DNA of 64,000 nucleotides, from positions 372,001-436,000 of the forward strand of contig NZ_CP115149.1 of assembly GCF_027594505.1 (NCBI RefSeq). Direction: 5' to 3'. Both the position numbers and the translations under genes were made by a program. The DNA comes from Tepidiforma flava. GTDB lineage: Bacteria > Chloroflexota > Dehalococcoidia > Tepidiformales > Tepidiformaceae. The notes below the pieces were generated by a model. That model saw nothing but the letters and a program-made list of their open reading frames with translations, had not been told where the DNA came from and did no database searches. Below, piece after piece: positions 18,512-27,837 of the stretch (its first letter is position 1; each line of letters opens with the position of its first letter).

Positions 18512-18978
18512 GCCGCGTGCTCGAAGGGGCGCTGGACGGCGCCGGCCTGCGCGTCTGCGTCGTCGTGTCGCGGTGGAACGAGTTCGTGACGCGGCGGCTG
18601 CTGGAGGGCGCGGAGAAGGTGCTGCGCGAGCGCGGGCTGGCCGACGACGCGGTGACGGTCGCGTGGGTGCCGGGGGCGTTCGAACTGCCGACCGCGGCGA
18701 CGTGGGCAGCGTCGTCGGGGCGGTTCGACGCCGTCATCTGCCTTGGGGCGGTCATCCGCGGCGAGACGGCGCACTTCGAGTACGTGGCCGGGGGCGCGGC
18801 GGAGGGCATCCGGCAGGCGGCGCAGTCCACCGGGGTGCCTGTCATCTTCGGCGTGCTCACGGTGGATACGGTCGAGCAGGCGCTTTCGCGGACGGGCGGC
18901 AAGGACGGCCACAAGGGCGAGGAGGCGGCGCAGGCGGCGATCGAGATGGCGAATCTGCGGAAGCTGCTGACCGCCTGA
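18508..18978 (+). CDS. ribH: 6,7-dimethyl-8-ribityllumazine synthase
   Basis: Joins the pyrimidine and the four-carbon unit to form lumazine; 156 residues, intact. Seen: VSRWNEFVTRRLLEGA, WVPGAFELPTAATWAA, CLGAVIRGETAHFEYV and FGVLTVDTVEQALSRTGG. A Lys-His pair (KDGHKGEEAA) fits the phosphate-binding His region. Last gene of the riboflavin operon; a GCCCGC/GCGGGC hairpin at 18985-19000 follows and overlaps the end of the convergent lipoprotein gene. Confidence 0.97.
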   Translation: MSRVLEGALDGAGLRVCVVVSRWNEFVTRRLLEGAEKVLRERGLADDAVTVAWVPGAFELPTAATWAASSGRFDAVICLGAVIRGETAHFEYVAGGAAEGIRQAAQSTGVPVIFGVLTVDTVEQALSRTGGKDGHKGEEAAQAAIEMANLRKLLTA

Positions 18979-18989
18979 AGCAGCGCCCG

Positions 18990-20239
18990 CTACAGCGGGC
19001 AGACATCCCGGTAGGTGTAGGCCGGGTTGGCGTAGCCGTGGTCCATGAGCCGCTGGACGTAGCCGGGGGTATCGATGCCGGGGCCAGTCGCGGCGAGGTA
19101 GCGGGTGGCCTCGAGGCAGCCGCCGGTGACGGATTCGCGCTCCTGATAGCCCTTGCGGAAGGCCTCGGCGGCGTTGAGGAAGACGGGTTCTTTCGCCTCG
19201 CGGATGACCCGGTCGATCGCGGGGTTGGCGTCCTCGCCGCTGGCGGCGGTGGCGACGGCGATGCGGAAGAGGGCGTAGCTGACGAGAGCCTCGCGGGATT
19301 CGCCGCGGCCGTTTTCGAACTTCCAGTCGCGGAGGGTGCGGTCGGCGATGGCGCGTTCGTAGGCGGCGATGGCCTCGCGCCACTGGCCGCGTTCGAAGAG
19401 GGCATCGGCATCGACGATGGCGTGGAAGAGGAAGACGGGCGGGTCGAGTTCGACTTCGAGGGCGGCGAACCGGCCGCGGGAGAGGGTGTAGCGGTAGCTC
19501 CCGCCGCGGGTGGGACCGGCGGCGAGGCTGCTGGCGGGCTGGTTGTGGAGGACGATCGCGGTCGCGGCGCCTTCGCCTTCGAACGCGACGCGGTCGATGG
19601 CCGCGATGCCCTGGTCGGCGGGGCCGATATCGCGCCAGGTCGCGCCGTCCCGGTGTAGACGCGGACGAGGCTGGCGCAGCGGCTGGCGGTGCAAAGGTTT
19701 TCGAGAAAGGCGACTTCCGGGCGCGGCTGGCCGTCGCGGTCGGCGATGGAGAAGACAGCGCGGCCGAGGATGGAGGTATCGGCGGCGCCCGGCGGGCTGA
19801 GGGCGACGAAGCCGGGGGCTGTCGAGAGATGCACGAGGACGACGCCGGGATAGGGACCGACCGGCGCGGGCTGGCTGAGCGGCAGCAGGACGGCGGTATC
19901 GGGCGCGAGGTCGCCGTCGATGTCGGCCTGGAGGCAGGCGAGCTGCCAGCGGTCGGCGACGGCGGGGCTGCATGCGCCGATGGTGCGCTCGAGGCGGTCG
20001 AGGGCGGCGCGTGCCTCCGGGATATCGCGCGGGGGCGGGCCGACGGGGTCGGGGGTCGGGGTCGGGACGGGCGAGGGGCTGAGGGGGCCCGGGGAAACGG
20101 TTTCCGCCGGGGAGGGGATGGGCGTGGCAGCCGTCTCACCGCTGGCGCAGGCGCAGCCGGCAGCGAGGAGCGGCAGGACGAAGGCCAGCAGGGCCGTCAG
20201 GGCGCGGGGTGAGGTAGTTTTCGACCGCCCATCCTTCAC
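18990..20239 (-). CDS. Lipoprotein of unknown function (one frameshift)
   Basis: About 416 residues. An N-region with Lys/Arg, a hydrophobic run and the lipobox LLAAGC predict a lipid-anchored protein; a Pro-Thr-Ser linker follows. The body has QADIDGDLAPDTAVLLPLS (like a calcium-binding FG-GAP loop), a beta-rich middle and a helical part with GQWREAIAAYERAIADRTLRD, similar to one TPR unit. It ends TYRDVCPL. The frame breaks near 19655. The GTG at 20237-20239 gives the best signal peptide but overlaps the upstream gene by about 40 bases; a CTG near 20200 that overlaps its stop is an alternative. Confidence 0.7.
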
Positions 20240-21184
20240 CCAGCGATGTCTGGACTTTCCACCATGTGAAGTTCCCGGCCTGCTGCGGCCCGCCGGTGAC
20301 GCGGACTTCGGCGCCGTCCTGGAGGCAGACGATGGCGTCGTTTTCGGTGCCGGGGTTGGTGCGGACGTTCAGGCAATCGCCGGTGCCGGTGACGAGGAGT
20401 CGCTGGCCAGCCGTGAAGCGGCCCGGTCCGACGGATGCGGTCGCGGCAGGGGTTGGCGACCCGGCCGGGGAGGGCGGAGGGGATGGGGTGGCGAAGGCGG
20501 GCGGCGTCGGCGTCGGGACTTGCTGGCCGCCGGCGGCCGGGGTGGGCGACGCCGCGGGGAGGCTGCGCCATCGCCGGTGACCTGCCCGACGGCCCAGATC
20601 AGGCCGAAGGCGACGCCGATGGCGACGAGCACGGCGGCCGGGATGTACCAGTAGCCGAGCCAGCGGTGGCGGTCGTAGATGCGGGGAGTGGCTTGCGGGG
20701 CAGGGGCTCGTCGCGCGGGGGCTGATAGCGGCGCGGTCCGCTGCCGATGGGCGGCGCGACGTCTTCGGGCAGCTGGCGGCGGACGAAGCCCGCGCCGATG
20801 ACCGGCTCGGGCGAGGCTGCAGGAGCCGGGGGCGGCCCGGGGGCGCGGGCTCGCGCGGCGGCGACTGGGGAAAGGGAATGGGTCCCGGGGCGGGGTGTTG
20901 CGCGGTGCGGGTGCCTTCGCCGGGGTGCGGGGCCGGCTCGCCGGGCGGCCGCGAAGCGCCGGGGTAGGCCATCGCCTGGGGCGTGGACTGGTGGGGGTTC
21001 TGCGTGGCGCAGCCGTTGTTCGCGACCCAGCAGCCGGGATGATGCAGGACGCCGCAGCCGGTGCAGCGGAGCACCGCCTCGCCGTCGTCGAATGCGCGGT
21101 CACACAGGGGCAAAATCGCTGTTGGACGCTCAGCTGGGACCCCGGGGCGCCTCCCAGTATCGGTGTCGCGATCGGCTTCTTCAA
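20197..21184 (-). CDS. RING-finger-like, single-span membrane protein with SH3 domain (several frameshifts)
   Basis: About 330 residues in four parts. The N-terminal zinc finger has CPLCDRAFDDGEAVLRCTGC then LHHPGCWVANNGC, the prokaryotic RING pattern. A Pro-rich cytoplasmic stretch follows, then a membrane span (YIPAAVLVAIGVAFGLIWAVG), then an outer PT linker and a bacterial SH3 domain with GDCLNVRTNPGTENDAIVC and WWKVQTSLGEGWAVENYL. Breaks lie near 21110, 20850, 20570 and 20203; with one more C at the last it ends NYLTPAP. The start is uncertain (TTG at 21184). Role unknown; a sensor that links cell wall to cytoplasm is a guess. Confidence 0.7.
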
Positions 21185-21217
21185 GACGAAACGCCGGCCG
21201 GGCGCGAAAGGTTCCGT

Positions 21218-22132
21218 TCAGGCGGTCAGCCGCCGTGTAAATTCTTCGACTTCGTCGAACGACGGAAGGGAGGCGGCGGCGCCGGGGCGCGTGCAGGCGA
21301 GCGCGGCGGCCCGGCAGGCGTAGGCGGCCGCCGCTTCGAGGGGCCCGCCGGCAGCGAGGCGGACGGCGAGCGCGCCGCAGAAGGCGTCGCCGGCGCCGAC
21401 GGTGTCGACGGCCTCGACGCGCGGGGCCGGGACGCGCCGCACGCCGGAGTCGCTCTCGATGAGCGCTCCGCGCTCGCCGAGGGTGATGACGACGGCCGAC
21501 GGCCCGAGGGCGCGGAGGGCTGCGGCCTGCGTTTCGGGCGGTGCGCCGGCGGCGCCGGAGAGGGCGGCGGCCTCGACTTCGTTGGGGACGAGGACGTCGG
21601 CAAGGGCGAACACTTCGCCCGGGTGGGGCGCGACCGGCGCGGGGTTGAGGATGGTCCGCACGCCGGCCGCGCGGGCGATGCGGAGGGCGGCGAGGGTGGC
21701 CTCGGTCGCGACTTCGAACTGGACGAGGAGGACGTCGGCGGCTTCGATGACGGCCCGGGCGGCCTCGATATCGGCCGGCGCGAGGGCGAGGTTCGCGCGC
21801 GGGAGGGCGTAGATGAGATTCGAACCATCGTCGAAGACGACGGGGACGGCGACGCCGGTGCCTTCGCCGCCGAGGCGGCGCACGAAGCCGGTTTCGATGC
21901 CGTCGGCGGCGAGGCTGGCGAGGATGGCCTCGCCGAACGCGTCAGCGCCGACGGCGCCGACCATCGCGACCCGGGCGCCGAGGCGGGCGGCGGCAGCGGC
22001 CTGGTTGCCGCCCTTTCCGCCGACGAAGGTCGCGAAGGAGCGGCCGATGAGGGATTCGCCCGGCACCGCCGGGCGCGGGGCGCGGACGACGAGGTCCATC
22101 ATGAGGGAGCCGACGACGGCGATCCGGGCCAC
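21218..22132 (-). CDS. rbsK: Ribokinase (PfkB family)
   Basis: Phosphorylates ribose to ribose 5-phosphate; 304 residues, intact. PfkB marks: ATFVGGKGGNQAAAAARLGA (signature 1) and VDTVGAGDAFCGALAVRL (signature 2, catalytic Asp), with NPAPVAPHP and LVPNEVEAAAL between. It has no ribose transporter or RbsD beside it. It is divergent from the flavin reductase across a 55-base gap. TACACT then 6 bases then GTG predicts leaderless mRNA. Confidence 0.92.
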   Translation of the reverse strand: MARIAVVGSLMMDLVVRAPRPAVPGESLIGRSFATFVGGKGGNQAAAAARLGARVAMVGAVGADAFGEAILASLAADGIETGFVRRLGGEGTGVAVPVVFDDGSNLIYALPRANLALAPADIEAARAVIEAADVLLVQFEVATEATLAALRIARAAGVRTILNPAPVAPHPGEVFALADVLVPNEVEAAALSGAAGAPPETQAAALRALGPSAVVITLGERGALIESDSGVRRVPAPRVEAVDTVGAGDAFCGALAVRLAAGGPLEAAAAYACRAAALACTRPGAAASLPSFDEVEEFTRRLTA

Positions 22133-22138
22133 GGGAGG

Positions 22139-22144
22139 AGTGTA
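22139..22144 (-). promoter_or_regulatory. -10 box of rbsK, leaderless type
   Basis: TACACT, 6 bases before the GTG of rbsK. It faces the flavin-reductase promoter 30 bases away. Confidence 0.5.
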
Positions 22145-22174
22145 GCGCGGCTCGCGCGGGAGCCGCCGGGCGCG

Positions 22175-22180
22175 TAGGCT
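22175..22180 (+). promoter_or_regulatory. -10 box of the flavin-reductase gene, leaderless type
   Basis: TAGGCT, 7 bases before the ATG at 22188. No ribosome-binding site lies between. Confidence 0.5.
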
Positions 22181-22187
22181 CCGGGGC

Positions 22188-22734
22188 ATGGTTCGGATTC
22201 TTGGCATCAACGGGGCGATTCGGCCGGGGAGCACGGCAGACCGCGCGCTGCGGCACGTGCTCGGGCTGCTCGCTGCGGACGGCGCGGCGTGCGAGACGTT
22301 CGACATCGGGACGCTGCCGCTGCTCGACGGGCGCCCGGCGGACCAGCTGCCGCCGGGCGTCGCGGCGTGGCGGGAAGCGTGCCGGGCGGCGGACGGCTTC
22401 GTCGTGGCGACGCCCTCGTACCACGGCGCGATGCCCGGCGGGCTGAAGAATGCGCTGGACTACCTCGACGCGCCGGAAGCGGGCGGGAAGCCGTTCCTCG
22501 TCGTCGCGGTGGCCGGCGGCGACGCGGAGCCGGCGGCGACGGACGTGACGCGGGTGCTGCGGCACATCGGCGGGGTGGCGGGAGGGCCGAATGTCGTGGT
22601 CTCCCGGGCGGGCGACGCGTGGGGCAAGGGGTCGACCCGGCCAGCGCGGAGGCGGCCGAGCTGGCGCGGCGGGGGCCGCGGCATTCCTCGCGCTCTGCCG
22701 GCTGCGGGCCGAGGGGCGGCTGCCGGGGCCGTGA
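22188..22734 (+). CDS. NADPH-dependent FMN reductase family protein (two frameshifts)
   Basis: Flavodoxin-like reductase of about 182 residues. Seen: RILGINGAIRPGSTADRAL (FMN phosphate loop), CETFDIGTLPLLDGR, FVVATPSYHGAMPGGLKNALDYL (isoalloxazine contact) and GGVAGGPNVVVSRAG. The C-terminal helix is recovered only after shifts near 22625 and 22675 (VDPASAEAAELARRG, then LCRLRAEGRLPGP). The stop overlaps the Nudix GTG. Likely quinone or flavin reduction; FMN supply comes from the riboflavin genes nearby, though there is no shared control. Confidence 0.85.
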
Positions 22735-23233
22735 GCGGCTGGCGCTACTGCCCGGCCTGCGGTGCGCAGCGGCCGGCAGGGCTGGACGACCCGTCGAGTG
22801 CCTGCCCGGCGTGCGGCCACCGGGAGGCGCGCTACCCGGGCGTCGGCGTCGCCGTCATCGTCCGGGATACGCTGGGGCGGGTGCTGCTGGGGCGGCGCAC
22901 CGGGGGACGGCGGGCCGGGCTCTGGTGCATCCCGTGCGGGCGGCTGGAGTGGGGGAGGAGGTGCGGGCGGCGGCTCTCCGCGAATTCCGCGAGGAGACGG
23001 GCCTCGAGGTCGAGCTGACGGGCGTCTACGACGTGCACAGCAACTTCCACGACCCGGACCGGCTGACGGTCGGGATCTGGTTTTCGGGCACGGTGACCGG
23101 CGGGGAGCTGCACCCGGCCGACGGCGAGCTGAGCGAGCTGGGGTGGTTCGACCCGGCTCAGCCGCCGGAGCTGGCGTTCCCGACGGACGCGCTGGTGCTG
23201 CGCCGCCTCGCGATGGAAGGCCACGGCCAGTAG
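22731..23233 (+). CDS. Nudix hydrolase with N-terminal zinc ribbon (one frameshift)
   Basis: About 168 residues. The zinc ribbon CPACGAQRP...CPACGH is followed by a Nudix fold: GVAVIVRDTLGRVLLGRR, then the Nudix box ending AALREFREETGLEVEL after a frameshift near 22955, then VYDVHSNFHDPDRLTVGIWF. Zinc-ribbon Nudix enzymes include NADH pyrophosphatase relatives and ADP-ribose hydrolases; the substrate cannot be chosen here. GTG overlaps the upstream TGA. Its 3' end overlaps the convergent protease gene by about 75 bases unless that gene ends earlier. Confidence 0.87.
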
Positions 23234-23576
23234 CGGGCGACGACGCGGCCTTCGACGAGGTAGGGCGGGACTGGCCCGAAGGCGCGGCTGTCGGTGCTGG
23301 CGGCCGCGTTGTCCCCGAGGAGATCGAGGCTGCCGTCAGCATGGACGCGGGCGACGCGCTTCACGAGCAGCCGGTCGAAATCGCGGGGTCGCGGGCCATG
23401 ACGACGTCGCCGGGGCGGGGCGGGTGGGTGCGGTAGGCGCGGCGGTCGGCGATCGCCCAGTCGCCGGGGCGAAGGGCGGGACGCATGCTGTCGCCCTCGA
23501 CGGCGATGCGCTGGAACCGGCGGCTGAGGTAGCCGGCGAGGACGGCGATGAGGAGGAAACCGGCGAGGAGGCGCAT
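23158..23576 (-). CDS. S24/S26 family protease, nickel-SOD maturation protease-like (one frameshift)
   Basis: About 139 residues. An N-terminal membrane span (LLAGFLLIAVLAGYL) precedes the signal-peptidase fold: IAVEGDSMRPALRPGDW (Ser nucleophile), then LLVKRVARV (catalytic Lys, after a frameshift near 23385), then LLGDNAAASTDSRAFGPVP and a GRVVARYWP end. The GDNxAASTDSRxFGPV block and short size match the proteases that cut the leader of nickel superoxide dismutase (SodX type) better than general LepB. A sodN gene lies 27 kb away in this window. The exact 3' end is uncertain. Confidence 0.78.
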
Positions 23577-23589
23577 GCGGATGTCCCGG

Positions 23590-24444
23590 TCAGTGGATGA
23601 GCGGCGTGTCTGCGGGGGCGCCGCTGAGGTCGGGACGGCCGCTCCAGAGCCACGCGAAGTTCGTCTTCGAAACGCCGACGAGCATGCCGAAGAGGGCCTT
23701 CGGGTGGATGAAGAGATTCGTCCCGGGCGGGCGCCCTCGGCGGGCGCCCGGGGAGGCCGAGCGCGTCGAGCCGGGCTTCGAGCATGGGGACGTCGTCGGT
23801 TTCGAGGTAGCACATGTAGAGCGAGGGCCGCGGCGGCGGAAGAAGCGGTCCATGGCGCCGCCGCCGAAGGTCTGGGTGATTTCGATGCGGTCGAGCCGGC
23901 GCGGCGGGTCGAAGAGGGTGAGGACGCCGTCGTAGCCGTAGCGCTCGCTGCGGATGGGGCAGAAGTGCGCCGGCTCGAGGCCGAAGATGCGGGTGTAGTA
24001 GTCGGCGGCTTCGCGCCAGTCGGCGACGGGGTTGGTGACTTCGTAGATGGAGCGGATATCGCCGACGGGGTCGCGGGGGTATCGGGGACGATGACGGCGG
24101 GCATGCCGTAGCGGGCTTCGCGGAGGTAGAGGACGCCGTGCTCGGCGGCGAAGGGGACGCCGTTGGCATCGAGCCGGGCGGCCATGGCCTCGATGGAAGG
24201 GGTGGCGAAGCCGGCGCCGAAGAGGCCCTGGCCCCAGCGGTCGGCGAATTCCTGGACGGGGCCGGGGCCGGTGGGCGTCAGCAGTTCGATGAGGGATTCG
24301 CCGGCCTGGAGGGTCGTCCGGCGCGCTGAGCACGGCGGAGCCGTCTTCGGCGAGGCGGCGCGCGCCGAAAAGCGCGGCGAAGCGCTCAGCTGCTTCCGCG
24401 CGGTCCGGGACGACGAGCAGGATGCGGTCGAGACGGGTGAGCAT
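23590..24444 (-). CDS. VOC (glyoxalase/dioxygenase) superfamily protein (at least four frameshifts)
   Basis: About 287 residues with two VOC half-domains. The first has LDRILLVVPDRAEAAERFAALFGARR, ESLIELLTPTGPGPVQEF and GMPAVIVPDTP. The second has IYEVTNPVADWREAADYYTRIFGL, RIEITQTFGGGAMDRFF, LYMCYLETDDVPMLEARLDA and NLFIHPKALFGMLVGVSKTNFAW. Breaks are near 24310, 24080, 23830 and 23750, the highest density in the window. GGAGG precedes the ATG by 7 bases. Possible epimerase, lyase or dioxygenase; not resolvable. Confidence 0.8.
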   Translation of the reverse strand: MLTRLDRILLVVPDRAEAAERFAALFGARRLAEDGSAVLSAPDDPPGRRIPHRTADAHRPRPRPGIRRPLGPGPLRRRLRHPFHRGHGRPARCQRRPLRRRARRPLPPRSPLRHARRHRPRYPRDPVGDIRSIYEVTNPVADWREAADYYTRIFGLEPAHFCPIRSERYGYDGVLTLFDPPRRLDRIEITQTFGGGAMDRFFRRRGPRSTCATSKPTTSPCSKPGSTRSASPGARRGRPPGTNLFIHPKALFGMLVGVSKTNFAWLWSGRPDLSGAPADTPLIH

Positions 24445-24498
24445 GGCGCACCTCCGGCAGGGCTATTGAAGCACAGGGAGGGGCGGATGGGGCAGGGG

Positions 24499-25818
24499 TC
24501 AGGCGGGTTCGCGGACGCCTTCGCCGGAGGTGGAAAGGTCGACGGCCTGGCCGCCGCGGGTGAGGAGGAGCGGCCGCGTCTTGTTGATGACGCAGTCGGC
24601 GTTGACGACGCATTTCTTGATGTCGGTGCGGCCGGGGATTTCGTACATCACGTCCATGAGCGTCTCTTCGAGGACGGTGCGGAGGCCGCGGGCGCCGGTT
24701 TTGTGCTTGATGGCGAGGTCGGCGACGGCGCGAAGGGCGTCGTCGGTGAAGACGAGCTCGACGCCGTCCATGGCGAAGTAGCGCTGGTACTGCTTGACGA
24801 GGGCGTTCTTGGGCTCGGTGAGGATGCGGACGAGGGCGTCCTCATCGAGCGACTGGAGGCCGACGACCATGGGCAGGCGGCCGACGAATTCGGGGATGAG
24901 GCCGAATTCGAGCAGGTCGTCGTGGGTGACGTGGGCGAGGAGTTCGTCCTTGCGCTTCTGGCCGCGGAAGCCGCCGCGCTGGGCAGCCTGGAAGCCGAGG
25001 CGGACGTGGTCGCGGGTGAGGCGCTTTTCGATGTGGTTTTCGAGGCCTTCGAAGGCGCCGCCGCAGATGAAGAGGATGTTGGCGGTGTTGATCTGGAGGA
25101 AGTCCTGGTGGGGGTGCTTCCGGCCGCCCTGCGGGGGCACGTTGGCGATACAGCCTTCGATGATCTTGAGGAGGGCCTGCTGGACGCCTTCGCCGGAGAC
25201 GTCGCGGGTGATGGAGGGGTTATCGCCTTTGCGGGCGATCTTGTCGATTTCGTCAATGTAGATGATGCCGCGCTCGGCTTTCTGGATGTCGAAATCGGCG
25301 GCCTGGATGAGGTGGAGGAGGATGTTCTCGACGTCTTCGCCGACGTAGCCGGCTTCGGTGAGGGCGGTGGCATCAGCGATGGAGAAGGGGACATCGAGGA
25401 GCTTGGCGAGCGTCTTGGCGAGGTAGGTCTTGCCGACGCCGGTGGGGCCGACGAGGAGGATGTTGGACTTTTCGAGCTCGATGTCGCCGTCGGCGGGCTG
25501 GCCGATGCGCTTGTAGTGGTTATAGACGGCGACGGAGAGGACTTTCTTGGCCTGCTCCTGGCCGATGACGTACTCGTTGAGGTGTTCGTAGATTTTGCGC
25601 GGGGGCGGGACGTTCTGGAGGGTGACGCTGCCCTGGCGGCTGGCGGAACCGGACGCGGCCTGGCCGTTCTCCTCGTCGATGATTTCGCGGCAGAGGTCGA
25701 CGCATTCGTCGCAGATGTAGACGGCGCCGGGGCCGGCGATGAGGCGCCGGACCTGGTCCTGGCTCTTGCCGCAGAAGGAGCAGTGGTACTGGACGCGGTT
25801 GGTTCGGTTGGTGGCCAA
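24499..25818 (-). CDS. clpX: ATP-dependent Clp protease ATP-binding subunit ClpX
   Basis: AAA+ unfoldase that feeds ClpP; 439 residues, intact. Zinc-binding domain [11 protein letters not shown]...CDECVDLC, Walker [14 protein letters not shown], Walker [12 protein letters not shown], the pore loop [11 protein letters not shown], the RKH loop and sensor 2 ([11 protein letters not shown]). The IGF-type ClpP-binding loop appears as [12 protein letters not shown]. The start is TTG with AGAGGGG upstream. It follows clpP by 30 bases in the classical tig-clpP-clpX order. Confidence 0.98.
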   Translation of the reverse strand: MATNRTNRVQYHCSFCGKSQDQVRRLIAGPGAVYICDECVDLCREIIDEENGQAASGSASRQGSVTLQNVPPPRKIYEHLNEYVIGQEQAKKVLSVAVYNHYKRIGQPADGDIELEKSNILLVGPTGVGKTYLAKTLAKLLDVPFSIADATALTEAGYVGEDVENILLHLIQAADFDIQKAERGIIYIDEIDKIARKGDNPSITRDVSGEGVQQALLKIIEGCIANVPPQGGRKHPHQDFLQINTANILFICGGAFEGLENHIEKRLTRDHVRLGFQAAQRGGFRGQKRKDELLAHVTHDDLLEFGLIPEFVGRLPMVVGLQSLDEDALVRILTEPKNALVKQYQRYFAMDGVELVFTDDALRAVADLAIKHKTGARGLRTVLEETLMDVMYEIPGRTDIKKCVVNADCVINKTRPLLLTRGGQAVDLSTSGEGVREPA

Positions 25819-25848
25819 GGCGGTGGTGTCCCCTCTGCGTGTGCTGTC

Positions 25849-26478
25849 TAGTTGGTTTCCGCGACGGGGCGGAGGAGTTCGTCGACGAAGCCGTACTTTT
25901 GGCGCCTTCGGCGTCGAGGTAGAAGTCGCGGTCGAAGTCGCGGGTGACGCGTTCGACGGGCTGGCCGGTGTGCTTCGCGATGATGTTCCGGATGATTTCG
26001 TTGTTGCGGAGGATTTCCTTCGCAGCGATTTCGATGTCGGCGGCCTGGCCGCGGGCGCCGCCGAGGGCCTGGTGCATGTGGACGGTGGCGTTGGGGAGGG
26101 CGTAGCGCTTGCCCTTGGCGCCGGCGCAGAGGAGGACGGTGGCCATGGACGCGGTCTGCCCGACGGCGATGGTGGAGACGTCGGGCTCGATGAGCTGCAT
26201 GGTGTCGTAGATGGCGAGGCCGGCGGTGATGACGCCGCCGGGCGAGTGGATGTAGAGCGAGATGTCGCGCTCCGGGTCTTCGCGCTGGAGGTAGAGGAGC
26301 TGGGCGACGATCAGGTTGGCGATCTGGTCGTCGATGGGGGTGCCGAGGAAGACGATCCGCTCTTTGAGGAGCAGGGAGAAGATATCGAAGGCGCGCCGGA
26401 GCGGGGGCCGGATTCGATGACCGTGGGGATGACGTCGTAGATGAGCGGGTGGACGCGCGGGGGCTGCTGCTGGCTCAT
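25849..26478 (-). CDS. clpP: ATP-dependent Clp protease proteolytic subunit (two frameshifts)
   Basis: Serine protease that forms the ClpP barrel; about 210 residues. Catalytic Ser in [12 protein letters not shown], His in [12 protein letters not shown], Asp in [13 protein letters not shown]. The front [23 protein letters not shown] and [20 protein letters not shown] are standard. Breaks near 26400 and 25905. The ATG overlaps the tig stop (ATGA), and GGAGGAA lies 6-12 bases upstream. The end [16 protein letters not shown] is close to the clpX start. Confidence 0.96.
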
Positions 26479-27765
26479 GCCTGTTCCTCCTGGAGTTCGC
26501 CCCGGGCAAGGGCGCTGAGGCGTTCGAGGGTCTTCCGCGAAAGCAGGTTCCGGCGGATGGTGGCGACCCCTCTTCGGTGGCGAACATCTGGCGGAACCGT
26601 TCGGCATCGTCGCCCATGGGCGCGACCAGCGAATCGAGCTCCTGTTCTATCTCTTCGGCCGAAACGTCGATGCCTTCAGCCTCGGCGAGCGCTTCGAGCA
26701 CGAGCGAACGCTTGACGCGGGTCTCGGCGGCCTCCCGCCAGGTCTCGCGGAACTCCTGCTCGGTGCGGCCGATGGTCTGGAGGTAGGCGAGGTACTGCTG
26801 GCGGTCGTTGCCCATCGCATCGCGGATGAGGTGGTCGATTTCGTGCTCGACGAGGATGCGCGGGTATTCGATGGTGGCGGTTTCAACGAGCTTATCGACG
26901 GCGGCGGCGCGGAAGCGGTTTTCGGCGGCTTCCTCGAGGGTGCGGCGGAGGTCGGCCTCGATGCGGTCGCGGAGCGCCTGCAGCGTCGGGAACTCGTCGG
27001 CGTTGATGGACTGGGCGAACTCGTCATCGAGCGCGGGGAGCTGTTCTTCCTTCACCTCGTGGACGGTGATGGTGAAGGTCGCGGTCTTGCCCTGGAAGCG
27101 TTCGATGCGGAAGTCGGCCGGGAATTCGATGTCGAAGGTGCGCGATTTGCCTTTTTCGAGGCCGAGGAACGCCTCGGCGAGGCCGTCGACGAAGAGGGTC
27201 TCGCCTTCGCGCAGCTGGAACTCGGCGCGGTCGTCGCGGAGGACTTCTGCGCCGTCGATGGTGGCGGAGACATCGGCGATGAGGATGTCGCTCCACTGGA
27301 CGGGGCGGTCGACGGGGACGTGGGTGGCGTGCCGCTTGCGGAGCGCCTCGAGCTGCTCGTCGACCATTTCAGGGGTGACTTCGACGGTTTCGCGCTCGAC
27401 GCGGATGCTGCGGTAGTCGTTCAGTTCGACCGAGGGGCGGACGGGGACGATGGCTTTGAAGCGGAGCGGCTCGAGGGAGTCGATCTCGAGCTCAGGCTGG
27501 CCGATGGCGGGGACGTCCTCGGCTTCGATGGCTTCGTTGTAGACGTCGGGGACGAGGGTATCGAGGGCTTCGCGGATGAGGCCCTGGCGGCCGTAGGCGC
27601 GTTCGACGATGGCGCGGGGGCTTTGCCGGGGCGGAAGCCGGGGAAGCGGTTGCGCCGGGCGATGCGGCGGTAGGCGGCATCGAGCGACTGTTCGAGTCGC
27701 TCGTCATCGACTTCGATTTCGAGTTTGACGCGGCTTTCGGGCAGCCGCTCGAGCGTTACCTTCAC
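26475..27765 (-). CDS. tig: Trigger factor (two frameshifts)
   Basis: Ribosome-bound chaperone and prolyl isomerase; about 430 residues. The ribosome-binding loop is seen as [10 protein letters not shown] (usual GFRxGKxP), the FKBP-like domain as [15 protein letters not shown], and the helical arms follow with [13 protein letters not shown] and [15 protein letters not shown]. Breaks near 27620 and 26570. GTG start with GGAGGAA 12-18 bases before it. First gene of tig-clpP-clpX, an arrangement found in many bacteria. Confidence 0.95.
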
Positions 27766-27790
27766 GGGCTGAAACGTTCCTCCGGGTTCG

Positions 27791-27796
27791 AGTATA
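27791..27796 (-). promoter_or_regulatory. -10 box of tig-clpP-clpX
   Basis: TATACT on the minus strand in the 72-base gap before tig, predicting a leader of about 19 bases that includes the ribosome site. No good -35 at 17 bases. Confidence 0.5.
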
Positions 27797-27837
27797 GCAA
27801 ACGGGTTCGCTGGGGCTCCGGGGCGCGCGGCCGGGCC

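Noticed and set aside
18985-19000. Rho-independent terminator after ribH
   Set aside because: A 6-bp GC stem exists but lacks a T run and overlaps the coding end of the convergent lipoprotein; too weak to call.
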